Shown here piece by piece: positions 11,362-21,935 of a DNA stretch of 64,000 nt; the stretch's first letter is position 1, and the number at the start of each line of letters is the position of its first letter. Made by a program: the position numbers and the translations under genes. The DNA lies in NCBI GenBank assembly GCA_037074705.1, contig CM073596.1, positions 51,240,001 through 51,304,000 of the forward strand, given 5' to 3'. The DNA comes from Zhengitettix transpicula (taxonomy: Eukaryota > Arthropoda > Insecta > Orthoptera > Tetrigidae). The notes under the pieces were generated by a model that saw nothing but the letters and a program-made list of their open reading frames with translations, had not been told where the DNA came from and searched no databases.

Positions 11362-12460
11362 CTTATAGGAAATTTCAATTAATTACATTTTAAAATTTAT
11401 TGATTAATTACATAATGGCAAATTAATTTCAATTAACCAAAAAATGAAAAAACAGGCAATTAACTTACATTTAATCATACCTAAACTTAATAAAAAATTC
11501 ATTAAAAAATTAGTTTTCTTATTAATAGTTTTCTTAATATTTTTTATGAATTTGCGATACTTTTCATTACAACATTTTAATAGGAACCTTAATGGTTTGA
11601 TAACAGAATGGAAATTATTTGATGATTTAAAAATAATTCCGACATCATAATTAATTAAAAGGATCAATAATATAGGTGAACATTTTTTAAAAAAACTGAC
11701 TAATTTTTTTCTTTACTTTTTCCACTGTTAATGTTTGAATTTGAAGTTTGTTTACAATATAAATTCATATCGAAGTTGAGAAATTTATTCTCAAAATCAA
11801 CAATTTAAGGTCTATTTTATGTTTATTAATTCGTATCACCCGGAAGAAATCCCAGCATAAGGGATTAATCGTTATTTGTTTTCAGGTATGAAAACAATTT
11901 AATTAAATAAATGTTTTCTGACTGACTGGCTACGGTACCAAATTTATAATTCCCCAGATACTTTTATGTTTTACGGAAACAAAGGAAACACGGCTCGCGT
12001 TTATTTTATTCGTTGTAGTGCTGGGACCGGAAAACCCCTTAAGGGGTCGATGGAATTTTAAAAAGCGTCTGTGATAAATTTATCTGTCAGAAAATTTTAT
12101 TTTGGTTTTTAACAAATGTAATTATTATCTGTTTCAGTATGTGTGTATATATATTTTTAATATTGATTTCTTGATTATTAAACAAACGTTAAAATTTCTG
12201 TACATCACCACAAGAATTTTGAAACACTGACGTAATTATTTGAATGCCAGAACAAATTTAAAACGACATGACAAATGTTCCTTTGATGAAACGTTTGTTA
12301 TTTTTCAATAAATTACCTGAAAAAGTAAAATAAATTACGGGAATAAACTTTTATTTGACTTTAACAAAGTACTTAGCCAAAAAAAAAACTACATATAACA
12401 TGTGAATATTAATTGTATTATTAGCAATAATTATGAAATCATAAAAGTTTTTGTCAGGTC
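11362..12460. other. AT-rich unique sequence
   Basis: No gene supported. Overlapping frames at 11404-11667 on opposite strands are low-complexity (Asn/Lys/Ile/Phe). Decayed PLE sequence is possible upstream of the endonuclease fragment at 12461, but no RT motif survives. Confidence 0.35.
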
Positions 12461-12505
12461 TGTAAAGTTCGTTACATTGTACAAACGAACCGAGCTCCAA
12501 TAACC
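12461..12505 (+). pseudogene. Penelope-like GIY-YIG endonuclease fragment
   Basis: Translates CKVRYIVQTNRAP, a degraded form of CKxCYIGQTNRAL seen elsewhere in the window. Only the motif itself is preserved. Confidence 0.6.
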
Positions 12506-12949
12506 GGTTATTATGAAAATCAAAAAATAATTCCCTAAAATAATATTTAAAATTGAGGGGGAATAAATGTTTTTTTTTTCATTTATAAATGTGTTAAAAT
12601 AATGTAATTAGCGCAGGAGACGTCATATTATTTTAATAATTTATATATATACTAATTATTAAATATTATGTTTGATAAAAGAACATCAAATTATTAATTA
12701 TATAATTGGAGGGTCGCCAGAAATATTTTAGATAAATTGTTTCAGATGACGTCCAAGTATGATGGGACTGAAACAATTTCCGTGCTAGATTCACAAATGG
12801 AGCGAACCCGACGCCGCCTATATTTTTTCTCCCCCCCCCCCCCACCCCTCCCCACGCCTCGGCGTCTCCTATAGTATGCTGTGTGACGTATTTGACAGGG
12901 GCCGAGTAATGCAATCTCTGTGAGGTCAGCCAGCAAGTCCTTCAGGCTC
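12506..12949. other. AT-rich then GC-rich sequence with a 13-base C run
   Basis: C run at 12831-12843. The minus-strand frames at 12666-12936 arise from the GC-rich part and match nothing I know. Confidence 0.35.
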
Positions 12950-13460
12950 TAAAGTGGACCTCGTCAAACATTTCACTGGTTTTGGCTTTGCCTGAGCAAA
13001 CGTCTTCGACCACGGGCGACGCTTCAAAGTACAGAGGCCACACCACGTCGTCGACGTGACGTGTGACGTCACTCGGGCTCTTTACGCCGCTCGCACAAAT
13101 TTTGTCTTCTCTGGAAATTTACAAGGGATGAAACTTTATTGCATAGATAGTATTTTAAAAATATTGCTTATTACTGTTGAGTAAAGAAACAGCGATCAGT
13201 TTTTGAGCTGAGGGTCAAGACTGCAAGGTAGCCATAGCGATCAACACGTGCCCACGGTAGGTGTAATGTTTTTATTTAGGAGAGTTGAGACTTGTGCTCC
13301 TGGTTTCCCACTCGGCAATGCTAGGCTAGGGAAACACACGACCTCTGTTACTCAACAGTTATCAACAACTAGTAGCGTCAGGTGAATTGTGCAGTGTACA
13401 CGTGTGTCTTGTTCGTTGTTTTAAACACTTGTTTCCCCTCAACTAAATCCTTTCTCAAAC
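12950..13460 (+). promoter_or_regulatory. putative promoter/5' UTR of the MADF-like gene
   Basis: CpG-rich at 12950-13110, including a perfect 8 bp cAMP-response-element palindrome TGACGTCA at 13064-13071, a second TGACGTG nearby, and CACGTG E-boxes at 13245 and 13399. It ends at the ATG of the MADF-like exon. The assignment is by position and composition only. Confidence 0.4.
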
Positions 13461-13614
13461 ATGAAATATTTCGATACTAAAAGATTCATTAGTGAAATTG
13501 AAAATCAGTCGTGTATTTACAATATTTCTTGCAAGAAATATTCAAGTAGAATAAAAAATCAAAAAATATATGAAAGTTTTGATCATGAGTCGCATATGAA
13601 AAATAAAGAAATTG
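13461..13614 (+). CDS. first coding exon of a MADF-domain-like protein (partial gene)
   Basis: The ATG at 13461 opens a frame beginning MKYFDTKRFISEIENQSCIY. That matches the start of the MADF (Adf-1/Myb-SANT-like) DNA-binding domain: FDTxxFIxEIxxxxCIY, then a Y-x-x-R and a K-x-Y-ESF block in place of the usual W-x-EI. MADF proteins are sequence-specific regulators, greatly expanded in insects. The frame runs into ATTG|GTGAGT, a near-perfect splice donor with GT at 13615-13616, phase 1. The unspliced frame stops three codons later. The CpG-rich region with a CRE upstream fits a promoter. No second exon was identified, and a hammerhead foldback element lies in the presumed intron. Short length is the main doubt. 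Confidence 0.5.
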
Positions 13615-13730
13615 GTGAGTAGTTTTTTTATTAATAGTTTTATTAATAATCATTTTTTATTCTTACAATTATTTATTTATAATTATTAAATAATAAATTT
13701 TCTCAAAGGTTGTACTTTTACGTCTGTTTA

Positions 13731-14024
13731 TATTAAAAATAATGCAAGTTTTTTTTTACCAGTATCAGACAATATTTTATGTAATATGACAACGTTTCGG
13801 TACGTGTTTGTACCTTCATCAGGTCTTTCTTGCTGAGAAATTGTACAAAATAAATCAAGACGCAAATGAATTTATAAAAGTGGTTGAACAAAAAATATTA
13901 TAATATTAACACACTGAAACTAAGAAAACACTCACCTAAATATGCTAAATATTGTCATAAATACATAAAATATTGTTTGATATTAGTCGAAAAACTGCAT
14001 TATTTTTAATAAATGTTCTTTTTA
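13731..14024. mobile_element. hammerhead foldback element, one ribozyme arm intact
   Basis: The left arm (13731-13822) and right arm (13951-14024) are reverse complements sharing ATTAAAAATAATGCA-AGTTTTT and CAATATTTTATGTA blocks. The left arm carries the hammerhead motif at 13789-13822. In the right arm the ribozyme part is deleted. It lies in the presumed first intron of the MADF-like gene. Confidence 0.65.
13789..13822 (-). ncRNA. hammerhead ribozyme motif, well preserved
   Basis: Minus strand: GAC, CUGAUGA, extra A, perfect stem II GGUAC/GUACC around AAACAC, GAAAC, GUU, then GUC. Upstream GAC pairs with downstream GUC as a short stem I if cleavage is after GUU. Both conserved boxes are intact. 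One of the best candidates for activity in the window. Confidence 0.75.
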
Positions 14025-14205
14025 TCTAAGTAAAAATAATATATTTCAAATATGAAAAAAAAACAGGTATATTTTCCATGAACTGAGAAGTTTGGCTGTT
14101 TGTTGACAAAAAGTGGTCCTGTCTGGCCAATGTTGACAAGTGTTGATGGGGGTGTTATATTTTAATAAACCGTCCCCGTAAATTGAGAAAAAAATACAAT
14201 ATCAC

Positions 14206-14237
14206 GATGTTTCGTCCTTCATTTAGAACATCATCAG
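14206..14237 (-). ncRNA. hammerhead ribozyme motif, well preserved
   Basis: Minus strand: ACAC, CUGAUGA, extra U, stem II GUUCU/AGGAC (five pairs, one a wobble), GAAAC, AUC, GUG. CAC/GUG forms stem I. The only visible damage is AUC in place of GUC at the cleavage side. Confidence 0.7.
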
Positions 14238-14384
14238 GTGTACGATGCACTGTGTTAAAAAATACTAGAGTTTAGCTTATATCTACATGTCAAATCTACT
14301 AAATTTATTAAAAGGAAACACTTTATCATAATTTCATCCCCTTCCGTATAAAGAAATCTAACCCTTCTCCTCAATAAAGAAAAT

Positions 14385-14715
14385 AGACTGTTTGTTTGCA
14401 TGTTCCGCATACAAATCTACAACCGTGAAGCAAATTATATTTAAACGTTCTAAAACGGCCGATATTTGTGTGGAATGAATATTTTACTGGGTCAATGAGA
14501 TTGATGGTGTTTCCCCCGATGTTGTTTCTCTATAATTTCTACCCATATCTGTAAAGTGTGGGCAGCACCCTTAGGGATGGGGCTGGAAGAACATTACATA
14601 AAAATAACGTAAAACAAACCGAAATTTGAGTAATATCCGGGGTTATGTACATCGCGTAGTTTAAATATGTCAACCCGGGAAAACCCCCGAGCACCGAGAT
14701 ATTTTTTTTTTATAA
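14385..14715 (+). mobile_element. Helitron-like non-autonomous repeat, copy 1
   Basis: Shares blocks in the same order with the repeats at 23133 (minus), 55450 and 61335 (minus): GTTTGTTTGCATGTTCCGCA, then AACGGCCGATATTTG, TCAATGAGATTGAT, AGGGATGGGGCTGGA, CATTACATAAAAATAA, and a 3' end close to CAACCCGGGAAAACCCCCGA plus GCACCGAGATATT. The last resembles the hairpin-plus-CTAG end of Helitrons. It lies between hammerhead motifs at 14206 and 14836 and probably inserted into that element. Confidence 0.55.
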
Positions 14716-14835
14716 TTTTTCTAACCTTAGGCTTAGGCATATAAATAAAAGAAAAAGGAGTCAAAATAAATTTTTTTAATCATAAACGTTGAATTTGTTA
14801 TTGAAGTAATTTTTAATTTTTCAATGTCTGAATGC

Positions 14836-14867
14836 CTGAAGATGGTTTAATTTAAGGACGAAACGTC
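14836..14867 (+). ncRNA. hammerhead ribozyme motif
   Basis: CUGAAGA, extra U, weak stem II GUUU/GGAC with wobbles, GAAAC, GUC, then GUGUAUAU. Both boxes are intact. It faces away from the 14206 motif, so the two may be the arms of one element split by the Helitron-like insertion. Confidence 0.65.
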
Positions 14868-15111
14868 GTGTATATCTTTGAAGAATTAAGCACTATACTT
14901 GTGCACGTTAACGTTTATTGTCTATTAAAATACTATAATTTTTTTTAATTCGCCCAATTTTTTTTAGTCAGAATACAATATTTTACACATGTTTACCAAC
15001 ATCGCAAAAATCGAATATGCATCAAATAAAACATTTTTGAGGAACTGTATGCACAACGGCAGAGTACAGGGTCTACTTATTTACTAAAACATACATTCAT
15101 TCTCAATTTTA

Positions 15112-15138
15112 CAGAAGATGGCCATTGAGCCGAAACAA
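15112..15138 (+). ncRNA. hammerhead-like motif, decayed
   Basis: CAGAAGA (U4 changed to A), extra U, stem II GGC/GCC around CAUUGA, then GAAAC and AAA instead of GU. Recognisable but broken. Confidence 0.4.
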
Positions 15139-15748
15139 AATTATTGCAATATGAGTTGTGGATACGCATGTGCTAAATAAATTGTGTAAGGACTATAAAT
15201 CAATTTGAATATTAAAAAAGGTTTTTTAAGTACGTTATATGTCAGATACTTCAGTTAATTTTTCTTTGCAACCGGCGGACTTCATTTTTTCCCCTTGCAC
15301 CATGACAAGAAAAATTTCAGTGAGGGTTGGCCCAGTCACTGCGTAAATTAGTGAACCGCCTGTCATCTGTTTCTACAAACGTCTGGGACTGCAAAAACAG
15401 GAAGTTTCCCAAAGGAAGTTGCGGCCCCCAGGACCTTATTAAAAGTGTCTACGAGTTTGCCGATGAAAAAAAAATCAGGAGGTTTAATGACAGGAAATTT
15501 AATGAAAAAAAAACAACTTGTTTATTATCAAATTTTCGGCAGACGCCGATTACTTGCCAAAACTGGACGTATTTTTGTTGTTTGATTGTTACTGACAGGG
15601 TCCAGAAATGGACGCATGTTAGTGGATAGAAAATAAAAACAGATTCAACATTGTGTTGATTGTTGATAATTGAAAATTATTTTTATGTATATATCACATG
15701 CCATTTTAGTCAGAGTAGGAGGTATACAGAATTCTTCATAGGCATACT
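15139..15748. other. unique sequence with a 100-codon frame of unknown nature
   Basis: The plus-strand frame at 15327-15629 has no start context, splice sites or motifs I recognise, so it is not annotated as a gene. Confidence 0.3.
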
Positions 15749-15781
15749 CGACGTTTCGACCTAAAATTAAGACATTTTCAG
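15749..15781 (-). ncRNA. hammerhead-like motif, lightly decayed
   Basis: Minus strand: CUGAAAA (one change), extra U, stem II GUCUU/AGGUC with one mismatch, GAAAC, GUC, GAGUAU. Confidence 0.55.
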
Positions 15782-16157
15782 GTATCAATTTACTAGGAGA
15801 TCTATAATAAATAAAAGTTGCATTAAAATTCATGAATAAAATAAATCTTTTTATATTTGAATGTTATAAAATCCTTAAAACTATCTTTTGTTGATATATG
15901 CATATTTTATTGGTAGCTAAAGGTCCCAAACTGGCATAATAATCCTTGATTAACAATTATGATAATTAGAATATCAGAAATTCAATTATTTGCGTAATAA
16001 ATATTAATAATAATTAAAAATAGAATAGTTTTTTATATTTAAACAAACCTAATTGGAAAATCTTTTCTATTTTTAATTTTTATTATTAAAATTTTTACGC
16101 TAATAATTGACACTCTGATAGTCTAAATATTTTTATTATTATTTAAGAATGATTGCG
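15782..16157. other. AT-rich unique sequence
   Basis: No feature recognised. Confidence 0.35.
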
Positions 16158-16423
16158 GCAAAACTCCTCTCCCGCTATCGGAAGGGCGTGGGACAAGTAC
16201 CCAATGCCCGACCTACCCGATGCAGGTTTTTCTAGGGTTTTCCCTGCATTTCTTTAGGCGAATGCCGGGTAGGATCCTTAAACCATAGCCCGGGGGCCCT
16301 AGTTAACCCTTGGCTACCTTCCTCTACCATTCCGCATCCCCCCTTTCAAATCCCTTCCTATGCTATTAAAGGGGAGTTGCCCAATGTGGATCACCCTCAT
16401 CTAGCCTGTTCCCCTAAAAAAAA
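16158..16423 (+). mobile_element. SINE-like retroposon copy 2, 5'-truncated
   Basis: Begins within the element at GCAAAACTCCTCTCCCGC and ends with CTAGCCTGTTCCCCT and an eight-base A tail. Collinear with copy 1 throughout. No target-site duplication seen. Confidence 0.75.
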
Positions 16424-16559
16424 GCTACCAATAAAATATCCATACTTCTTATTAACGTATATTACAACTTTTCAACTTAATTTGACTTTACATAAAAAAA
16501 TGTGGAATATGTTTTTCTTTGACAAATTTATATTTATTTACACCGGTTTATATTTTGTG

Positions 16560-16740
16560 GTTCCTCATTTTGTATTATATTCCTTGATTTAAGATGTCAC
16601 AGAAATATTTTTCATGCGATGAACAATAGGTTATTAAAAGTTTAATTGATTCAATAAATAATTATTCTCCATTAAAGTATTGGTGATATTTTTCACGCTC
16701 TTTTTTGCGACGGTATTTTTTTCATTGTGTTATTTTTAGC
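16560..16740 (+). repeat. dispersed repeat R3, copy 1
   Basis: Collinear with 20525-20720: both contain AAGATGTxACxGAAAATATTTTT-like, GACGAACAATAG-like, AGTTxAATTGATTxAATAAAT and AATTAAAGTA blocks in order. Function and class unknown. Confidence 0.55.
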
Positions 16741-16766
16741 AGTCATCCATTTTTTTTTTAAAAGAT

Positions 16767-16950
16767 AATTGTTTCATAATTTTTTTAAAAATATTTTCGA
16801 TGACGGCTGGAGACGTTCCTCGCTGGTACGACGGGTCGCATACATGCAGTCACTCAGTTATCAGTTACCCAGTTTTTGAAAGAATATTGTTTCATAATTT
16901 CTTTAAATATTGAAAATGGCGGTTGAACAAATGCAGTCACTCAGTCCAAC
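16767..16950 (+). repeat. local tandem duplication, two ~70-95 bp copies
   Basis: ATTGTTTCATAATTT-x-TTTAAA, then a GGCGGTT/ACGGCTG block, then ATGCAGTCACTCAGT occur twice in the same order (about 16767-16860 and 16884-16950). Not seen elsewhere in the window. Confidence 0.6.
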
Positions 16951-18234
16951 GTCATGGAAAGAACAACGTTCGAGGTTTTCTGCACAGTTTCTCTTGTATG
17001 TGTTTTCCGTTAGCTTTTGTAGCCTCCTAATCTTATTATTCCTCCTTTCTGAATTGTAGTCATTTATTCTCTTTCAAGGTTTGGCAATGGAATATGTTCC
17101 GAACGTGTCACAGGAACAGATAAGGTTCATTTTCGCAACGTTTCGTTGTCGTTCCCGGCAGCCGCTCTCGAGGAATCAGCCAGGGTTTTTTAATGCCCTG
17201 GCACGTACGTGGTCCTCTAACACACTCAGTGGACAGGTGGCGTTCCCCGTTTGAACCTTTATTGATCACCGAAACTTTTCTGCCAAGATTTTCTCCCGTT
17301 GTTATTGTCACCTGTGTTTGTGTTAAGGAATCCTGCCGCTGCATACGATGAAGGAACTTTACCCTCCCTAAAGGAAGACGTGGCCCTGCATTTTTCGCAG
17401 GTCATTTTCTCAGAACATCCGGGCGGCTGTGGCCCACCTCACGTGCGCACCACGTGGTCGGGTGTCCCACAGGTGGTCCGTCGGACTCCTCCCTCGCATC
17501 CTGCCACATTAAAAATTCCACCTCCGAATCTCGGGCAAAATCAATACGTCAATTCGTACGTCACGCAATTACGGACAATCTGCACCTGGCCGTTTAGTCC
17601 TCAAATGAGGAAATCGTAATTAATAACGCTAATTAATCCTTTAAAATCCAAAAATACTTCTATTAATTCAATACAAGACCCCCAAATTTAAACTAATCAT
17701 AAATTTAACACTTTTAAAATTATATTATATTCGAAATTTGAATAATAAAAAAATAATCACAATAACCACGCAGTAGGAAAACTTAACTGGTTACTTAATT
17801 AATTTTTCGTACATACAGTAGCAGCAGAAAATACCGCAGTGTTTTGTTCTCACGTATAGAAAAAGGTAACTAATAAAATACTGATTACTGGCAGTTCTAT
17901 TTATCACGTTTATCTTCCTCAAATTAGTCCCATAAAATACGTAACATATTTCTGAAAAGGTATACGTTAATTTTGGCTTTAAATGCGTCATTGAAATTTA
18001 TATCCTTATATGACATGGTAATTAATTTAAAAGAAATTGTATTTGTATGAGGAAACATGGAATAACAGTTAAGTTGATTTTATTAAACAATTGGAAGACG
18101 TCCTTTTTTTATCGTTAAAAAACACTCAGAAAAATCCGGAAGAGGTGAATCTTCCGTAAAGGAATTCCGATAAATTAACAGATTTTTATCAGGTCTAGGT
18201 TACTCGGGAACCAGAAAATATTTCCAATATATAT
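16951..18234. other. unique sequence, GC-richer at 17090-17600
   Basis: No exon could be supported. The frames at 17108-17344 and 17299-17619 overlap on opposite strands and match nothing I recognise. The tail (17590-18230) is AT-rich. Confidence 0.35.
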
Positions 18235-19203
18235 TGTAATAATCAAATTAATAACATTTAATTTATTTTAAATTAATTTATTGGTGCCACACGTTGTGGA
18301 AACATTTTGTAATAATCAAAATAGGTGGCTTAACAAATGAATGAAAGATTATTAATTATATATATTGTAATATTAAAATTAAATAAAGGTGGCTTATATA
18401 ATAGATTAAATGTTAACAGCAAACAAATTTATTATCAAAATTTAACAATTATACAAATTAAAAATATCTCATTCTCTCAGGGTCTCAACTGGGTTTGATA
18501 ACGGCGAATCATTCAAAATAATTAATGAACACAAAATTAAATTTAAAAGGAAATGATTTTACTCATCAATTAACAAACCTAAATTTAATTGTCGACGAAA
18601 TTAACCTACAAAGATTGCTTGTAATTTACAATTTTTTTATCAGTAAGAAAGGAACGATATCTGACTTCTATCTTTTAATTTGGTTTACATCATTAACTGT
18701 TTTCTATTGTTACTTACGGCTGCCCACTGATTCTAGGATACTTTGGATTTACGAAGCACGGTGACGGGTTTTGCACAGCTTCTACTGAACTCACAGATTC
18801 TAATTTAAATATTTCTGGAACAAAGTCAGGAACCAGGAACCTCTTCTTCGTCTCTCGCTCCCTCAGTTGCCTCCTTCTCACGGCTGCCCAGCTTAGCAGG
18901 TTTTTGTAGTTCTGCCTTCGATTCTCGCTCTCGGTACGTGTTAAATCTTCCAGCCAACACGTCCACCCAACTTAATGCTCTCGCCTCTGATTTCCAACTC
19001 CTTTAATTTTAGCTCCGTCCTCGACTGTATTCCATAGACGACTGCCCTCGTCTCGTAATTTTGAGCGCGCATTCTTTTTTCCAACCAAGACAGCAATACT
19101 CTGTTTCATTGTCGCTTTTAGTGTTCGGTACCGCCGTCAGTAATGTTTCTCTAACAATTTAGATTATCAATCACAATTAATGCCTTAATTAATAGGCATT
19201 ACA
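18235..19203. mobile_element. solo-LTR-like element, copy 1
   Basis: The ends are TGTAAT and ATTACA, the inverted terminal sequence expected of an LTR. It is flanked on both sides by ATATAT repeats that could include a short target-site duplication. About 970 bp, collinear with 40112-41150 across the blocks CCACGTTGTGGAAACATTTTG, CTCTCAGGGTCTCAACTGGG, GTGTTCGGTACCGCCGTCA and AATGCC-TTAATTAATA-GGCATT (a terminal hairpin). There is no primer-binding site after the end, so it is a solo LTR rather than a full element. Orientation undetermined. Confidence 0.55.
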
Positions 19204-19984
19204 ATATATATATAGTCCATTATACATTTTAGCCATGGCTTTTATAAATTATGACTTGATTCGTGCTTATATTATTATAACGTTATTAATTAAACTAGTA
19301 GAATTAATTTTATATTCATATTTTAGATGTAAACCAGTAGATTTTATATTCCGACATTTTTATACGCCGAATATTTGACGTTTTAATCGATAGTGATTCT
19401 AAGTGTCAATATTACTTGAGAATCCGTATGTAGACGATTTCAAAGTTACTGGACACATACTGAAATAAATTTCTAATTCTTTAGAAAGGAAAAAAAGCTA
19501 TAATTTGCCCGTGGAATTAGTATTTTAAAAGTTTGTTTTGTGTGAGACCTAATATTTAACCAACAGAGGACTCTATGGAAACAAGCTTCCAAATTAAGTC
19601 TTCATCTTTACGAGCACTGTATCCATTAAACGAGAAATAAAAGTCTCTCTGTTTCTACCTTGAAAAAAAAAATAGAAAAATATGAAACAATTATAACTAA
19701 TTTACGAAAGCCTGTAAAAAAAAGTTTCGCACTACAAGAGGAAGGCCGGCGGTTTTATTGCTCTCATTCTGGTTCACCCAGTTAATTAATCGCTCTGGAA
19801 CTAATTAGGCTTTATTGCCGCCGCCCTCGCCATTTTAGCATAAACTGCTGAATGAGTATTAGGGCTTGATTAATTTTTTTTAATGTACGGTATTGTACGG
19901 ACGTGTTTGACGAGGAGATTCGCTGATGATTATTTCAAGAATGGTGATTTTCGGTTGTACCGTTAGTATTTTGATTATTGTATA
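19204..19984. other. unique sequence with a candidate conserved non-coding block
   Basis: 19740-19880 is less AT-biased and contains clustered TAATTA/TTAATTAAT homeodomain-type cores (19783-19792, 19801-19808). It could be an enhancer, but there is nothing to compare it with. The rest is AT-rich and featureless. Confidence 0.25.
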
Positions 19985-20040
19985 CTAGCCGAGTGCCCTA
20001 GGTTGTCCGGGTTTTTATTTATATTACCCCGGAAAAGTAT
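19985..20040 (-). mobile_element. Helitron-like 3' terminus
   Basis: Minus strand ends CCCGGACAACCTAGGGCACT followed by CGGCTAGTATAC: an imperfect GC hairpin followed by CTAGT, like the ends of the Helitron-like repeats at 23133 and 56113. The body could not be traced. Confidence 0.4.
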
Positions 20041-20524
20041 TTAATTCGACACTAATAACTTGGTCAACATGTGATATAGAGCGATAATTATTTGAAGCCC
20101 ATCCTCCCTATGCTAACGGAATATTAATTTCAACATAACTGGTATGATGACTCACAGCACCTCAATCGAATCCAGGAAGCTACTGCAACCTTAAAGAAAT
20201 ACACAAACTTTAAAAAAGTTCTAAAAAACAATACATTTAATATTCCGGTACTTTAAGAAAAATAATCGTGGTACCTTAAGACAGAAAAAATACTACCGGT
20301 ATTTACGAATACTCCCGGACCCTCTACCCCGTAACCTAATAAGTGCCAGGCGTGTTTCAGGAACTCAGGGTTTGTTCCTCGATCGTAAGTAACATGTGTA
20401 CATGTGTTGCTCCAGGCGATTAACATTAAACGCGGAATATTTTTTTCACCCCCACTCCTGGGGGCTAAGCTAACCCTTAAACGTTATTTTTATGAAACCC
20501 CCCTAAATATGTATAGATTACGTA

Positions 20525-20720
20525 TTTACAAGAATATTATTTGTTACATCTTTGTGTTATTTGTCTTGGTTGAAGATGTTACGAAAATATTTTTGATGTG
20601 ACGAACAATAGATTATGTATAAGTTCAATTGATTTAATAAATGTACTCAATTAAAGTACCGGGATATTTTTCACTCTGCTAATCCACCGGTATTTTTTAA
20701 CTTACCGGGATAACTATTGA
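20525..20720 (+). repeat. dispersed repeat R3, copy 2
   Basis: Second copy of the repeat at 16560-16740, with the same order of blocks and a more intact 3' portion containing CCGGTATTTTTTAAC. Confidence 0.55.
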
Positions 20721-21704
20721 CTTTGTTAAGTTGCCGTCACACACATCCCCCTGTTAACTTGAAGCTAATGTTTTATCGGCGTTGCTTGTAAGTGATCTTG
20801 ATATGGACACCAATATATTTTTAATCATTGAATTCATTTTAACGGTCTTCAAGATTAATTTGAAAGCATTTTTCTGTTCTGAATTTTTTTTTAAAAAAAA
20901 TTCTCTGTTACTTAATTCAAATCCTTTCCCGTCAGGAAGTATGAAACTTTTTAAAAATTCCCTCCTAAATCATCTTTAAACCGTTTCTTTTTTTTCAGGA
21001 TTAACACATGAATTCCTTTGCGATGGGGGTGGGTGGAAGAAGCAAAGTCATTTAAAGCAATTGCTTGTGGAGGCTCCGGGACAGGGCTTTAATCCGGTAT
21101 AAAAGAGGGGGGTTGAGGGGGTTAAGTGGCCTGCCCCCCCGTCCCAAATAAAGATGAATGGAATTTGAGCGCCTCTGCCTCTGCGAAATCTCTGCTCGGG
21201 TGATAAATTCTCCGGGTAATGAAGAGTTATGCTAACGCAACAGACTGCAACCCTTAAATTCAATTACGGCTCGTAATTTTTAACCCGGCTATTTGCCTTA
21301 TATGGGATACGAAAATCGATTTAAATCACTTAGGATGGCAACCGTCCTTCCTACGCCTAAATTGGGTAAATTTATTGTAATAAAAAATTGAAAATTTCAG
21401 AAACTACAAACCTGACAATAAATTTATACTGTGCTTAAAATAAATCCAAAGATATTGTGGACTTTTAGGTGAAAGCTAAAATTACGATAGTCAATATACA
21501 ATCACAGCAGTTGTTTTTCGTCACAGAAACATAAACTGAAAACTTCTTGTTTCGACAACATGGTCTCCGGTCACCGGTAGCGCGCAGAAGTGGGAAGGCA
21601 ACCACCACAAAATTCAAGCACATCAAAAGTCCAGTCTTTCCTGTTTGATTGACGAAGATCGAAAAAAATTCTGTAATAAGATATCTCAAATCTGCTTGAA
21701 GATT
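20721..21704. other. unique sequence
   Basis: No gene supported. 21010-21290 is GC-richer, with a short C run at 21136, and hosts spurious frames on the minus strand. Confidence 0.35.
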
Positions 21705-21935
21705 TAGGCTGCAACTCAGTCAAACGTTTATACGAACTGAATACAATTTAAAAAAATATCTAAACGGCTCCCTCAGTCAAAAATGAATACTTTTTTTGCT
21801 CTACGAAAGTTAATTTACATTATCTTGAAGCACAACTGGACTCAGTCAATTCAGGTTTCTTCGTTGCTCTCTCCCCTGAACGACAGATAATCTATTAATG
21901 TATATATAAACGGTAACCTCAGTCAATAATAATTT
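21705..21935 (+). repeat. short tandem array with ~60-80 bp period (CTCAGTCAA motif)
   Basis: CTCAGTCAA recurs at about 21714, 21773, 21840 and 21920, twice preceded by AAACGG-(CTCC/TAAC)-CT, and is followed by pyrimidine-rich 'TTCTTCGTTGCTC'. The same unit occurs at 58630-58810 and 59690-59870. Confidence 0.6.

Noticed and set aside
15327..15629. 100-codon plus-strand frame
   Set aside because: Residues look mildly protein-like, but no family, splice signal or promoter could be recognised.
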